DNA from: Urechis unicinctus
Lineage: Eukaryota > Annelida > Polychaeta > Xenopneusta > Urechidae
Direction of reading: 5' to 3'
Assembly: GCA_034190875.2 (NCBI GenBank)
Contig: CM067351.1
Location: 3,025,510-3,089,509 of the forward strand
Length of the DNA stretch: 64,000 bases
This document shows, in pieces, positions 34,085 through 47,760 of the stretch (the first letter of the stretch is position 1; each line of letters begins with the position of its first letter). The notes beneath the pieces were generated by a model. That model was not told the origin of the DNA and ran no database searches. It saw only the letters and a list, made by a program, of their open reading frames with translations. The translations under genes were made by a program, and so were the position numbers.

Positions 34085-35760
34085 TAGTCTTATATAAATT
34101 TTTAATGTGAACAGAAGGCTGAGACACATTATCTGCAAACACCTTGCGACCAAAGGTTGCATAATATTATATTTTTTAAATTTAGTTACAGACAAGCATA
34201 GAAAAAAGCTAGCATAAGCTGAACTATGTATCATTTATAATATATTTCAAAGTTAGATTTGAAAGTATTCTTTTGTGGCTTTCTAAAAAAGCCACCCAAT
34301 ATATCATTCGTTGAAGACAGGATATCTCCCCTTAGTAAAGACAAAAATATATTACGTTTCATGATATTTTTACCACATAAGAGGTGTCATGTATATTTTG
34401 ATAAACACACCACTGTCAAAACAGTACCATGAGCGAAACTTCTTCTCAATTAAATGAGCTCAATATTTCGCCAGAATAAATTGTTTGAGCTGATATTTAA
34501 AATCATATGATATATTTCCATTGAAAATATCATTATATCAAGCCTGTCAACGGTCTCGGCGTCACCTTGCGTATATTATGTAATATACAAGCGGACAAAA
34601 GAAACATGACAGATTGTAAAATATAACTTTATTCAGGGATAGTTCTACCGTGGAAATTTCCGTGATTGATCATTGTAGTTACATACTTTATCGAAAATGT
34701 TGCATAGGTTACCGCTTGATCTCTAACAGTGATGGTGCTGTCGTTATGGTTACTAAACAATCATCCATGACTTTTGCCTTAAGCATTACAATTGTCTGCC
34801 ACAAGTAACCGCAATTAAAAGTGCAGCATTCTGGGGATTTCAGCACTAGATTATAAGCAAATACTTAAATAAGCAAATACTTCTGCCGATCAATAACATT
34901 GCTGTGTCATATTTTGAAAATACTAGCAGCCTGAAACAGATAAACGGTTAATACGGTAAAGCAGTGTTGTACTAAATAACCCTTCAATCCTGTCGTCAAC
35001 GATTGAGAGTACATTTTGGAATCCATCCTGTGAAATGTGTCGCGCCCAGTCGCAAACAGCAGATGACGCAATGAAATTTACGCTGCTCTTGTCAGTGTTG
35101 CGTGTTCTTACTGTAACCGCCACAGGGTCATGGACATTAGGACAAATATGGGACGATAGGAATGGCTTTGCGAAGCAGCTGGTTGTAACTTGACTCTGCT
35201 TTACCACGTGATGTGTTTCACTCAGTGATTAGGAGTGACAAGTTATTATGATTAATTAATCTCGCACTTTTGGGAATAAAGTCACCGCTTTTACAAGTAT
35301 GGGTTTGCTGGCACGCAATCGGTTCAACTATAAACTAACCATTCTGTCCGATGAGCCCATACTGACTGGCACTGTTAGACCTTACACGGCAAAAGTCCAT
35401 TATCACTGAACTTTTTATACACGACCTGAAACTGCCTATATACTTCTATGATATTGCTTTCGTTTTTTCTTTAGCAGCAATCGGATTCCATCAGTGATTG
35501 AATCAGTATGTCAATCACGAAATGGGTCCATTAGACAGATTCAAGCTAACAGTGACGTAACATATAAGCTTAGCTTGAAACACAAAATTACATGGTTGGT
35601 AAGGGAGACGCCAATAACGCCTTCGTGAGCGCCGGATCAATCTCAGCTCCTTCTGTGAGCGACGAATGACAATTGACTGGCTCAAAAGAGCGATGGGGAG
35701 ATATGTAACGGAGACGAGTAGATAATTATTAGCACATTTTTGCGTGGATGCAGTCCATTG
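34085..35760. other. No supported gene
   Basis: AT-rich sequence. Only short frames without splice or family support were seen. Confidence 0.5.
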
Positions 35761-35763
35761 AAG

Positions 35764-36167
35764 ATGGTATGTACGTTTTTGTTAGCATTGCTTGTTTGCC
35801 TCATTTGCGTCAATATCCGTGAATGTACAGCCATGACAAAGGATGGTACAATGATTCAGTGAACGTAATTACAAAAACACATTGTGAATGGTTATTGTAC
35901 GTGGACGAAATTCAAAGCTTTACACGCGGTTATATCTATTCACATTACGACCAAGCAGATAAAAACCACAAGGAATCAATCGACAGGATTTCATACGAGT
36001 CTGGCGATCCGCTTCCATCTTATTGTTTAGAACAAAGTTGTGCTGGTGGTGAAGAAGACGAATGCTCGTTTTGGAATACTCTCGTCCGTTTTTCCTTAGA
36101 TAATATTGCGTTTATCAAGAATATGTTGGCGCAGTCTAGTAGTGTGATGAAATTAACAAATAAATGA
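35764..36167 (+). CDS. Probable small secreted protein, single exon
   Basis: The start reads MVCTFLLALLVCLICVNI, a textbook signal peptide, followed by RECTAMTK. Beyond that, in the frame one base back, about 110 residues continue (WYNDSVNVITKTHCEWLLYV, SFTRGYIYSHYDQADKNHK, YCLEQSCAGGEEDECSFW) and end KLTNK and TGA. One extra A in the AAA run near 35,837 would make a single protein of about 134 residues, with some five cysteines after the signal peptide. A secreted factor or toxin-like small protein is possible, but no family is recognised. AATAAA overlaps the stop codon at 36,160. It is either an assembly error at the A run or a decayed gene. Confidence 0.45.
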
Positions 36168-36169
36168 TA

Positions 36170-38580
36170 GTTAGGGAGATAACAATTTTCATTTAGCCCA
36201 CTTTCTTGTATTTCATTGTACCTAATATTTTATGTGAAACACAAATGTACAGTTTGACAAATCTAAATCCATGTTTTCGTGCAGAAAATAATCGATTTTA
36301 TTCTTATATGAATTATTCCCCTTGTATGTGTACATGAAATGACCCATGATTCAACATATACTGATATGCAACGGTTAAGACAAGACATACCCAAACTCAG
36401 CCGGGTAACAAAACATCAAACCGTTTGAGTGCTCCTACATTATTTACCAAAAGATTTTTGTTTAGGGGTTTTGCAGTCTATTTTTCACAAGATCGGAATT
36501 AAGTACTAGCACTACTTCTACTACACATGAACTTTGTCAATTGTGCATCAATGTATATAAAACCGTCCGTACACGGTACATAATACTTTATAAGTCCAAG
36601 AGATGAGATTAACATAGGAATGAAGGGGAATTTCGGCACATCGATATGTACGTTACAAATAACACAATTGCTTTCCTATATGACTGGTGTGGAACAACCA
36701 GTCTATTACCTTACACATGCCGGTAGATCCCGGTCAGTCGGGCAATTGTGATTGTCACAATGACACAAAGATACCCATGCTGCTTCGACTCTTTTCATCT
36801 ACATTACTCCTCCGTGTTTTAGATCGCATGTGATCTCCATCCTGGGGTGTATGGTCTCGCTTATGCCAGTCTCATCTTGTTAAGCGTGTGGTATGCAATT
36901 CTTTAGTCGTAAAACGTTGCTTTAATTATTTGGAAGAGAGTGTGATATATCCTTAATGGAATATTGCGTTCAAATATGTTATCCAATAAAGTAACGCTAC
37001 ACGTTACGAGCAAAATAACTTCTATTGGTTTGCTCTCGGAAATAGGCCATCATTTATGTTAAGCTACTGAACAAGTTTTTGGGTGGTAACCAGAACATTT
37101 TCAGCCAATAGTTGTATGCTATGAGTATTACGACAAAATGTAATTCTGGCCTAAATATTCCTTCAACGTTCAGTCGTTGTGTTATAACCGCTTTGAATAT
37201 AAACAACCCGTCCTGTCTTGTCGCAGTAGAATAATACAATTCCCATATGATGCAGCCATTGTAACGTTAGTGCGCACATTGATACACTGTAGTGGCTTAT
37301 AATGTGTATTGCTGTGGGCACGTGCTACGTTTAATGGACAACCGCTCTGGAATGCGGCATTGTTGGAGTCATTCAATGTGCCATGCGCGTATTATTAATG
37401 CTTCAACTATTCACATTTATACACTATGAGGATCTGCGATTGGTGTTTTTATTCAACTTAGAAGTGGTCTACCGACAAGACATTAGATATAATAAGTGCG
37501 CACATATCTCTCAGCCATCTCTAAATATTGATAGCTTATATTTATGTGCTCTATATTCGCTACATCGAAGCGTATTTAACAGCATTTCATCCAGTTTTAC
37601 CAGTTAAACAGTTCCACCTCATATAACACTATATGATAGTAGTTGCGCAATATTATGATGTAAATGCTTAAGAATGTGTTTTTATTTTGGCTAGATATCA
37701 GGTGACTGACGCATACAATCTGTACATATTGTTCAGACGTGGTGCGTTGCTTCAAAACGTTAGATTTTGAGTGACTGTTTGAAGCTGTCCGAATGGCAGG
37801 GGCGCTGGTTCCACAGAACTGCGATGGTAGTTGGAAGTCGCCGTTGGCCGAAGGCAGTCTTTGTAAAATCTATTCACAGGTCCGCGAAAGATTTGCAAAG
37901 CAAACTATTACATAATCAAAAGTATCACAATAACAAAAGCTATGGGTTAACAACGTGATAGTTAACTGAAATTTTATTGTATTTCCGGGGACTTCAGTGG
38001 CATGCACGCGTGATGTCAATATCCAATTATCACATTTCTCGCGGTCAAATGTTCCGAATGATGCACTAACTTTGTGCTTTTGTATGGGAGACATAAATAT
38101 TCTGTACGGGCTCTATTTAAGTGACTTTTATGTATAATATGGGTTTACTAATGATGGTTTCACGTTTTACGACGCCAGCTCCATTCTAAACTTAAGCCCG
38201 TGAAATACTCTTTGGGCCGTGAAGTGTGTAAAAAACCAACCAGTTTCGACCTCTCTGTGTTTTGCAGCAAAAACGCGTTTGCCTCACGTTTTGTTTCATT
38301 GCCCTCCTATCATTAGCATGTCATGTTCTTAGTCTTTGCTATATATCAAACGCCGAGGCTGTTCCTAATCCATGATAACATTCTCTAATATCCGCGACCA
38401 ATGAGTGTAACAGAATCCCTACATGTCCGGCTATAAACTGGTTGTACTACATATATCAGCCATACAATGACGTACCATGCTGAATGAGTATCAAAACTGC
38501 AAATGAGTCAAATATGTCTTTGACGACAAAAAAATATTACTCATTAATGCTGAAAAAGATCACTCAGTGCAACTTGTGTA
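36170..38580. other. No supported gene
   Basis: Short frames only. 37,975-38,020 shares GTATTTCCGGGG and TGGCATG with 31,848-31,880 (repeat family B region). Confidence 0.45.
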
Positions 38581-38616
38581 TAACCTGTATCCTTCAATAT
38601 TGAAGGATACAGGTTA
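38581..38616. repeat. Perfect 36-bp palindrome
   Basis: TAACCTGTATCCTTCAAT is followed immediately by its exact reverse complement, with no spacer. It could fold into an 18-bp hairpin. No transposon ends or genes were recognised on either side. Confidence 0.95.
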
Positions 38617-39839
38617 GTGGCTTTCACATACTGTGCAATGAAATCGTAATGCCAAACATGGGTTAGAATAACATTTGCGTTACAAAAATGCATTTTATAT
38701 GTAAGCAGCAGCAAATGGTAAGCCAGCGCTGGTTGGTAACAATGTTGACCACGTTTTACCTAATATATTTACGTGATATTATATGCTTGTATTACATAGA
38801 CGGCATGGTTGATTTTATATTGAAAATATCTCATGAATGATATTTGGGATTATCTTCAGGATTGATGCCATACAGCAAACGCTGTAAAAGTCACAGTTCT
38901 CTAACAACAAGCTTTAGGTTGCAGGGTCCAAGATTGTAATGGGTTCCTACAATAGTGGTGAACAACTCACACATTGACATAGATAAGTGAATTACACGTA
39001 TGAAATGGCGTGACTGTAATTATCTTTTATTCTTGAGGGAAAAGGTGCTGCATAAATGACATATCATAATGATGTGTTGACACACTATCCTTTCCTTGTC
39101 CAGAGCATCAAATCCACGATCCTAAGTTTATGGCCACATATAGGGGTGAGAAAGTACGCTTCTAACTATTGTCTTATTTACACCAGTACCTCGCATTCCC
39201 ACCTCAGCGTACAACTACATTTATCATTCCATCAAGCCTTTGACCGATTATGTAATGGTTAAAAACTGGGATAGCTACCACACTATATATTACTGCTTTT
39301 TCACGAACGCCAGGACGATGAAGTAAAATTAGTCATCCTTAATAGATGTAATGTGTGGCCACCTAAACAACATGACATTTTATGACATTGATCCTCCGTT
39401 TTGAGTTTAAGCATAAGGTTTAATCAATCGTACTATAATTTTGCTGAAATGTTGTCTCTAAATATATGGTCAGGTAAAAATCAAATGTAACAGGGATGAT
39501 AAAGTGTACCTCTATGTGATTTCCTTTGTATGTAGGATGTCATTCATGGCCTACGTTGCAATTAACGAAAATCTGTTATGTTTGGTGATTTCAAAACTAC
39601 AATTGAGGCCAATAACACGGAATCATTTCGCACGATGCGCCATGTGCCGCTTATCAAACGGCACTGCCGTGTCAAATCAGACTAAGCTATTGAGAAGTCC
39701 TGCGCTTAACGAGGACACTGTTTGTCCGCCGCATTTACTTCATGCAGTATGTACAAGTAAAAAGATCAGCCTGATCCCCTAACACCCTCCCACCCCCACC
39801 ACACACACCAGCAGAGTTGTTGAATGATGACAGGCCGAC

Positions 39840-40140
39840 CATTTGGATCCAGACCTTGACGTATCAAATGTAATGTGATATTGTCAGGTCGACAATGCAA
39901 ATCTGGCTGGCTGGCTTGATTAGTTCATTATCATTACTTGTTAGTTAGTTCGTAGAGTCAAACCTATGTACCACAAACAATGTTTCTCCGCTTGATTCAG
40001 GTCTATAAAGCTGGTCGTCAAATGATCTCTGATGCTATCTATACCACCATTTAATGCTTTACATTTACATCATATCCTTACATAGACGTCCTGGCTTTGC
40101 GAGTTGCGTGTAAAAGTCAGGAAACGTCGACCATTTATTA
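39840..40140. repeat. Diverged repeat shared with 49.1 kb
   Basis: ACGTATCAAATGTAATGT, GGTCGACAATGC and TTACATTTACATCATATCC match 49,095-49,315 in order (ACGTATCTAATGTAATGT, GGTCGAAAATGC, TTACATTTACGTCATATTC). No coding sequence is shared. Confidence 0.6.
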
Positions 40141-40324
40141 AAAAGTAACCAACCATAAATAGGCTTATAAAATTAATATATAATATAATGTCGGCAAGTG
40201 ATCGGCATAATGTCTCTGTTCAATTGTGTGATATATTAAATGTTTGTTTGTCAATGTCTTTAAATGAGAAGTAATGCTGGTGAATTATTTGCGTTTGTGT
40301 TTTATCACGCTTGTGATCTAGTGC

Positions 40325-40870
40325 AAAGACAGTCAGTTGCGTATACAAATGTCACCCGTTGTTCTACGTGTCACTGATAATCAAACGCAATTGGCGGGTT
40401 GCCATTAGACACTGTGCGTATCGAATTACACATCCACCATTATTGAACCAAGTGTTCAGGGAACTCTACTATCGATACGTACATAGATTATCGCCAGTTT
40501 GAGGATTTCAATCTCCAACGTTGTTCACAAGACTGTGACTATTGGCGGGTCGTTATTGTCTTCGACTCTCTCTGATTCGCTCTAATTTTTCACGCATTAT
40601 TTTAACTTAAAATGATAATCATTTATAAACAGTGACTTCGTCACCGCCAGACTTTTGACGACTCCACAATCACATTTTATTAGTAATGTTTAGTCCCATC
40701 AAACGAAGCAACTTTGTTCGGGCATTGACAATCACGCCAAAAATCTGAGGAAGCAACTAACAGATTATTGTTCAAGTGCTGACCAAATAAAATAGTTTGA
40801 ACGTTATTGCACGCTTATATGAGCAACAAATGGCAGCCCTCACGTGACATGATGTGTGGAGGCGCCATTG
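40325..40870. repeat. Repeat family B, copy 2
   Basis: Counterpart of 32,310-32,990; see that entry for shared landmarks. The region from 38,620 to 41,100 holds no supported gene. Confidence 0.6.
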
Positions 40871-41100
40871 TTACCAATCTCTCATTGGATGGCTCCTTTC
40901 TCAGACAAGATAGCGCCAAACACGTACAAAGGAAGATTATATGACGCTTACACAAACCACAGATTTACATACCTTGTTACACATCGTAACCAAAGAAAAC
41001 AAGCCTCAACACAATATACCGGTGTCAAAGCCATTGCTCCCTGTTCACAAGCGCATTATCTGCAAAACAACCTCATATTACATTCAAGGCAATTGAGGGT

Positions 41101-41330
41101 TTATCGGCGTTTTATCTCACAGAGGTGCTTCACCATTAACTGAACCCCAAGGTCCCACATGTCGTCAGCATTAAAAAAACTAATTGTCATCCCAAAGACC
41201 AAAGTGAGGTCATTAGGTGATCGTGCCTTCTCCGTAGCATCAACATCCCCTGTGGAACGAATTAACAGTTGACTTTCGGTTGACAGCCTCGTTTCCCACA
41301 TATAAGACAAATCTGAAAACTCTTCCATAC
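41101..41330 (-). CDS. Candidate terminal exon, unidentified
   Basis: Acceptor CAAATACTTCCAG is followed by an open frame MEEFSDLSYMWETRLSTESQ, then LIRSTGDVDATEKARSPN and FFNADDMWDLGVQLMVKHLC before TAA. The residue mix is protein-like, with two Trp and balanced charge. A donor-like GTGAAG at about 41,126 is an alternative end. It starts with two bases of a codon if spliced. The family is unknown. Confidence 0.35.
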
Positions 41331-41989
41331 CTGGAAGTATTTGAGTAATTCACATCAGTTCAACTTATCTAATGCGTCTATAATATATTCAGTACAAATC
41401 TTCGAAAATTCCCAATAAAAGAACGCAAAAGTATAAAACAGGGACTGATCTTAAAGTTCGTCCTCGCATGATTCATATTCAGTGTACTGTTAGAATAATA
41501 TTGCTCCAGAGTATAAATTATAGTTATGGATGCGTGGAATAGTTTAAAAACCTCAATTGAACGAGGATTTTTATTTGTAGTGAGTCGTGTACTGATATAT
41601 CTGAAGACATAGCAGATGATCTATTAAGTTATGGGCTGTATATCAACAGTGCTCATAAACCAGATGCAGGATGCAGTTTGGCAATAAGACGGGTCACTAT
41701 CTAATGGTAAGGGAGAATATAAAGGAAACTGTATCCTTCTAAGCACCTACAATGTAATAAAAATACATAGCAATGTCATCTGTGAATGACTTTTTCTACA
41801 ATAGTTTGACTTGTTTGCCAACTTGTCGTTTATATCATCATTGAACCTGTTTTTAGGTCAGCCATATTTAGATCCTTCTAGACCAAAATGGATATGAATG
41901 CACTAAGTCGTCGACTGTGTTGAATGTGATCGAATTTTATGCTAAGCCAACAAATACTGCCAACAATCATTAGACTACAGCGCAAACTG

Positions 41990-42880
41990 ACTATTTTAAT
42001 CATTTTTGAATTATTTTTCATGTTTGCCATTCTTGAAGATCTCAGCTAGCACATTAGCTGTTGACGATATTGGAGAATACTGTAATCAAAAGGTCAATTG
42101 GGGTCGCAAAAGAACAATATATTTCTGCTTGACTGCAAAACCATGTTGTGAGTGCAGATGAGCTGGGCGTATGTATCACACGTCAGACAGTCAAATATGG
42201 AATCAACAGCAAAACAAATGGGAACAGCGAACCAACTATGTTCAGCAAAAATGAGATATTTCATTCAACCTACTCTTATTTTGTCTTATACACAGCCACT
42301 CGTTCCACCGCTCACTCAATCAGTCACATTAGCATAACAAGCCCATGCATATGCTCTCCTACTTATTCGACATACCCTCACTCACGCAAACACCCGCTCA
42401 ATATCAGGCTGCGTTACCATATTGTCTAAAGCCCGACTCACTCTTGTACATATGTGCAGAAGCGACTTTCATTCCCATTATGAAAGTGTCAACGAGCCAC
42501 TGAACAGACAACCATCTGACCTCAGTTGTAAGACTTTTTGATTAATTCAGCTTAACTCATGCACTATTCCACATTGTTCCGATGAATGGCTGTTGCCGGG
42601 GAAGTGAGTTGTATGAATGGATGTGATGGACCATTCAATGCCTTGAAAGACCCGGGAAACGGGGCAAAACAGCCGGTCATGTCTGGACTGTGTCAACAGT
42701 GGTATGTTGCGCTTATCCTAAATGTTCACCGCATCCCAAAATGACCTGCAACTACGACCTGGACTATTCATAATCAATCTGTGTGTCATGCATGACAATG
42801 TTTACATTGAACGCTATCAGAATGTCTCGTCAAATGATCCTTATCCCCCAGCTGTAGCCAGTCAAACATTTTCTTCGCCT
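41990..42880. repeat. Repeat family A, copy at 42 kb
   Basis: Matches 4,150-4,960: CAATATATTTCTGCTTGACTG against CAATCTATTGCTGCTCGACTG, then CACTCA(C/T)GCAAACACCC, CACTGAACAGACAACC, GATGAATGG and ATCAGAATG. Confidence 0.65.
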
Positions 42881-44723
42881 CATTCGTGTTAGCCATTAAC
42901 ACGACACAATATATATTTGTTTGTTTAATATATCTGTGGCTTATGTTATGGACTACCTATCTATTAATCAGACAAAAAAACCTTTGCAAACCAGTATATG
43001 AGCGCTTTGAATTTAACGGGACTTGCATTTATAACTTAATAATTTTTGCAGCAATCAGCTCGTTGCCTATAATAGCTATTAATTAAGGTTTTATATGATG
43101 GCAAAAGTCCCTAAGCTCTTTTTGAATGTCTTTTTTGCGTCAACAGTGTCATCTACGTCAACATTGGTGTCTGCAACTGAAATATTCAAAATGCTTGTCT
43201 AGATTAATCGGAAACAAAGTTTTCTAAATAGGGACGGTAACGTAGTTTTATTCATGGTTCGTGTCCATTATTCTAATAACGACCATTATGGATTTTTTGG
43301 CCTCATACATACCACTCGTATTTTGCGTTGTTAAAGGTTTTAGATTTGATACGTTTGATTCGTCTTGTGCGCATTGTACGTATAGGCGTCGTTGTACATG
43401 TCGCCAGTACAATCATATTTCTTCGTAGAAATCTTCAAATATAAGTTATTGGGTGGTGTGCAACAATTGTCCTTGGGTTTTTTAATAGGAAAGTAGTCTC
43501 TTTTTCCATGTCTATGTAGAATAATTTAGCATTGGTGTCAAAGCCGCATATACCTGTATTGGGCTAAACTGTTGCAAGCCGTGATTTAATGAATTTAAAA
43601 CTTAAACACTGATTGCCGTGGGGGACTATTGTCTTGATGCATACGCTGAGGCATCAGTGCAAATATTTATGTTATTTAATGGCTTTTGGTGATCGCTGAT
43701 GTGGACACGCCCGTCGTCTAATGGGTATTCCCTCTATGAATGCGGCCTTAATAGGGACACTGTCATGTGCCTCTTATGAAGGCATCACGGAAATGGACGG
43801 TGCCATTTTAAGGCCTATCCATGGGAATATCCTTAATAGATACTTGGTTTGCTATAACATGAATAATCCTGAGATCACAATCGCCTAACAGTGATTCACT
43901 TCACATATGCAATTTAAGGAGAGTCTTTGTTTAGTCGTTTGAAGTTTGACAATGTGATATCATAATTATGCTAGAACAATGTTCGAGAGGCGAATGCTAG
44001 GATCGACTGAATAAATTGATATGGTTTGCAGGATCAATTCGTCATCTTATCAGTGAGTACGATATATCAGCATCATAAATCAAACATTATATGAGATTAT
44101 CTAAATTATCGGCACGTAGTCTCACAGGTCTGTTATATTAAGCAATCACAATGATGATGGTGGACTGCCTTTGTAAAAGCATTATATAATACGTGTATCA
44201 TTCAATTTCTGACTGACAGGTTGATCGGTCATCAAATATTTTACTCAATTTTACAGATACATTAGCGCTTATGGACAAACAGTCTTTCGTTATCATAATG
44301 CTACGTTGAACCAGCATAAGCCTTCCTTTTCCCGGTAACCCTTAGCATGAAATAAAAGACGGAACGGTAAAATAGTTTACTGCAATAACGTCATTGACCT
44401 CGCTCATGATCAAGAATCGTGGTCGTCCTAGAATAGGTCACTTTCTGAGTAAATTAACTGCGAAACCTGGGTTCATCAATTGTGTAAATTGAACAGATGA
44501 TGGATTAATTGCAAGGAACTAATAACGGGAAACAAGATGCACCTATAAACATTTACACTTCAGTGCTTTTCCTATAATTTACCTTTACGTAAGTATGTTA
44601 TGTAGAGAACGTGTCCCGTGCAACCAACATTTATGGAGCAATTAAACTTGGCTTTGAGGCTAAAGTAGCCATAAGAGTCAAGCCGCGGCTTTAAGATGGC
44701 ATAAATCGAAACATATGCTACAG

Positions 44724-44969
44724 ATACGTGCGGAGTGAAATTTTTCCGCAACAAAGAGACTTGGTTGATATTCAAATTTATATGCTGTCTCTCCAATTCA
44801 AATCTCGACGATTCCGGTCTGTCAATAGTAATGCAACCAAAAGTATTTTGGTGGGAGATGTAACCTTGTGCAGGATATTTGATATACCGGGTTTTATCAT
44901 GTCCATTGCGATGTTATACTGTGTCCATTTTGCGATTTCTCTCGTTACTGCGGTCCATCACAATATTCT
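44724..44969 (+). CDS. Candidate exon B, paralogue of the 33.8 kb exon
   Basis: Acceptor ATATGCTACAG and strong donor TATTCT before GTAAGTAC bound a fully open exon of 81 codons. It reads YVRSEIFPQQRDLVDIQIYM, LSLQFKSRRFRSVNSNATKS, then DIPGFIMSIAMLYCVHFAIS and LVTAVHHN. It enters with one base and leaves with two, the same exit phase as exon A. Both exons carry an L-x5-R-[IF] core followed by S[IV]N and an A-T pair, with about 50 residues from there to the donor. QIYMLSLQ recalls the QIMLNSLHK stretch of Brachyury-type T-box domains, but the DNA-contact residues are not conserved. It may be a diverged or decaying paralogue. Confidence 0.4.
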
Positions 44970-44984
44970 GTAAGTACGACAAAG

Positions 44985-47755
44985 CCTGTGATCAGAGGTC
45001 GTATAGCGTCACTGGTCGATAGCCTCCCTGGAACTAGTCAGCAAGCCGCTTGTCCAAGACGACGTGAATAGTGAACTATCCGTGATAATGAGGCTTCGTA
45101 CTATGCAGGGTTCAAACAGTGCCATTTGCCAGGTTTGATCAAGTTGAGCTTAGTGAAAGTCTATATTCCGAACAATGTACAATGCAATTAGGGTCATGAA
45201 TGTTCAATGCAGGCAACATTCAAAGCCACTGCAGTATGCGCTGGGACCTTCACAGTGAAGAAACTATAGTTTTGTCAAAGGTGGCTGGAACAGCAATCAT
45301 CAATATTCATAGGACAAAAATATCGAACATTTCAGAAGATTAGGTTGCTAAATCAAATTTGTTCATGTTGTTTTTCTGTAAGCCAGTCTGATAATAGCCA
45401 GTTGAATTGGTCCATAAATAGGCGTCTCATTTATACAATACGATAGTGCCTGTGCGTATTTAGCTTATTAACACAATCAGTCTTCCCCCTTAACATTTTG
45501 ATTCCAGTCTCCTATGCCACCATAGACGTAAATACCCTATTGCATGTGAGATATGCTGTTCATATGTTATACATTTGTTTTCAAACACAGTTGTACTACT
45601 CATATCGACTTTCACGACGCATACTGAAAAAAAGCTGATCCTGCTGCGGACCTGAACGAATAAAGTTTAAAGATCAAAGCAGTTCTATGTATAAACTTGT
45701 ACGAATGACCCTAACATCAGTTGGTTAAAAGTAGACATTGAGGTGACTTATGTAACGGAACTGAAATGCACAGTGTACGCAATCGGCACCTACGGTTGAA
45801 TCCGAATGTAACTAGTATTCAGGCTCTCTTATATTCAGCTTATTGATTTGATCAATTAGATGCTAACCAGGCTTCACTCACTCAACTGCTTCACCAACAC
45901 AAGACTCTCGTTCAATGTCCATCAGAACGAGCTTCTGACAGGTTACAGCAAATATATTGCTATCGAAAACGACATCAAAGGTAGCACCTCTAGAGAAAAA
46001 GGTGCACACAAACGTCCACAAACAACAGGTAATGCGTGGAAACCTGCTTAAGTGTGTATATGCCAGTCTAGTCCATTCACGTTCCATCACAAGCTCCGCA
46101 AGCTGAACTCCAGCAAATCATTTACCCGGCAAAAGCTATGATAGAATGACGTCGTAGCCCAGCACATGCGTTTATACGTGACTGATGCGGAATCAACCAG
46201 TGTGTGCAGGAATTGCGAACAACCCTGGTTTTTTGACTGGGCTTCCGGCAGACATTTGTGCCACTATTAAGGCACCAAGTGTTTTTTTATCCAACGATAA
46301 TCAATGACTTCTGTGTCTGACCCTGAAGTTATGGAGAATTCGTGTAATCATGCATTTTTCTAATTTGATAGGGAACTTGAGACAAATGATTTGTCCTGAT
46401 TACATCCTTGCGACGGAGGGGACTGTATTACTGACCCTTAGCCATTTCTGTGCGTATTATTTGGGCTGCATGTGCTATTCCTATCTCTCTGTTTGGTAAT
46501 TTAGCTCACAAACTAAGATTGGGTCTGCGTTATGGTATAGAGTAGATTAAATACCATTGCTAACCATATGTTCCAAACGTATATACATGATACCACACTT
46601 GTTGTGCCCTTATCATAAACAAACGGTTAACGGAATTGCGAATAGATCCAAAGCATATAATGTTGTAGCAATCGACGAAAGCCAACAATGTACGAGCCAT
46701 TGTCATGCATCACAATTCCAATATGTTCAATTGATTGATGTCAGTTCAATAAGAATAAAAAGTAACCAGCGTGGAAGGACCGAATATCCAATAAAAGCAA
46801 CATGCTAGAGCTACTGGTGCTCTTTGTGTAATGTAGTCGCCAAACAAAATGATCATTGATATATAAATGAAAAAGTTTCGTTTTGATAAACATGGCACTG
46901 GCCATTTCAGATCACCCTAAGCTATCCATGCGAGTTGATAACAGAGTTTGTAGTCCATAACCTCTTTCCATGAATGAACAAATATGGCGGGGAATGATAT
47001 AATGTGTCAGTGAACTTAATTGTGCAGCAATATTATGCGTTGGCGAAAGCAGAAGCTGAGCCAACGATTCACCAGCTAGGTCCACGGTGTCATCACAGTC
47101 CGGCGATCCGCGTCAGTCTAATTGTATTCCACTCATAGTGCCAATCTAGAACAGGGGACTTAAGCCCAGGCCATTATGTGTCTCTGCTCAGATGCCAACC
47201 CTGATATATATGCCGCAACATCACCACATCAGCTCCATTGCAATAGAGCCGCTTATGCCATCATTGATCTAAGGTTGTGCCACGATATTTGCTCGGTGAT
47301 AAGAGGGTTTTCCACTCTTGTGACTGTTGAGTGGTCTCATGGCTAAGACACCCATAGACTTCAATTCTGCAGACAAGGCGACGCGGCCTCATTACCCGCC
47401 CAGACATTCTGCCTCTTTGGGAGCACACCTTAGCTTACCAAGCGTGCAAGTTTCTGCGATGACTGCAGTTTCTACCGGGCTGTTGACACCCATGCATTTC
47501 TGTCAGTATATTTTCAAATATGGATAATCTGAACTTGCAGCATTTATTGTGACATGATTCTTATAGCAATACCGAATGCAAAAAAAAACAGTGGCCAGTG
47601 ATTTAATTTCTTCGACGGTAAACTGTCAAATTAGAAATCGGAGTGGTCTGCGACCGTTCGTTGTTCTGAAAACAGGTTGGTCTGAGTACGTTTTGTTTGC
47701 CATGGCTCCTTTCCTATATAAGTATGAAAAATTAACGTTTGTATCCTTTTTGCAA
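44985..47755. other. No supported gene
   Basis: Unassigned sequence between two exon candidates on the same strand; it may be intron. The frames here lack splice or family support. Confidence 0.45.
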
Positions 47756-47760
47756 CATAG

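Noticed and set aside
42886-43086. Hydrophobic frame suggesting a membrane protein
   Set aside because: AT-rich DNA gives Ile/Leu/Tyr-rich translations; no start context, splice signal or family match.
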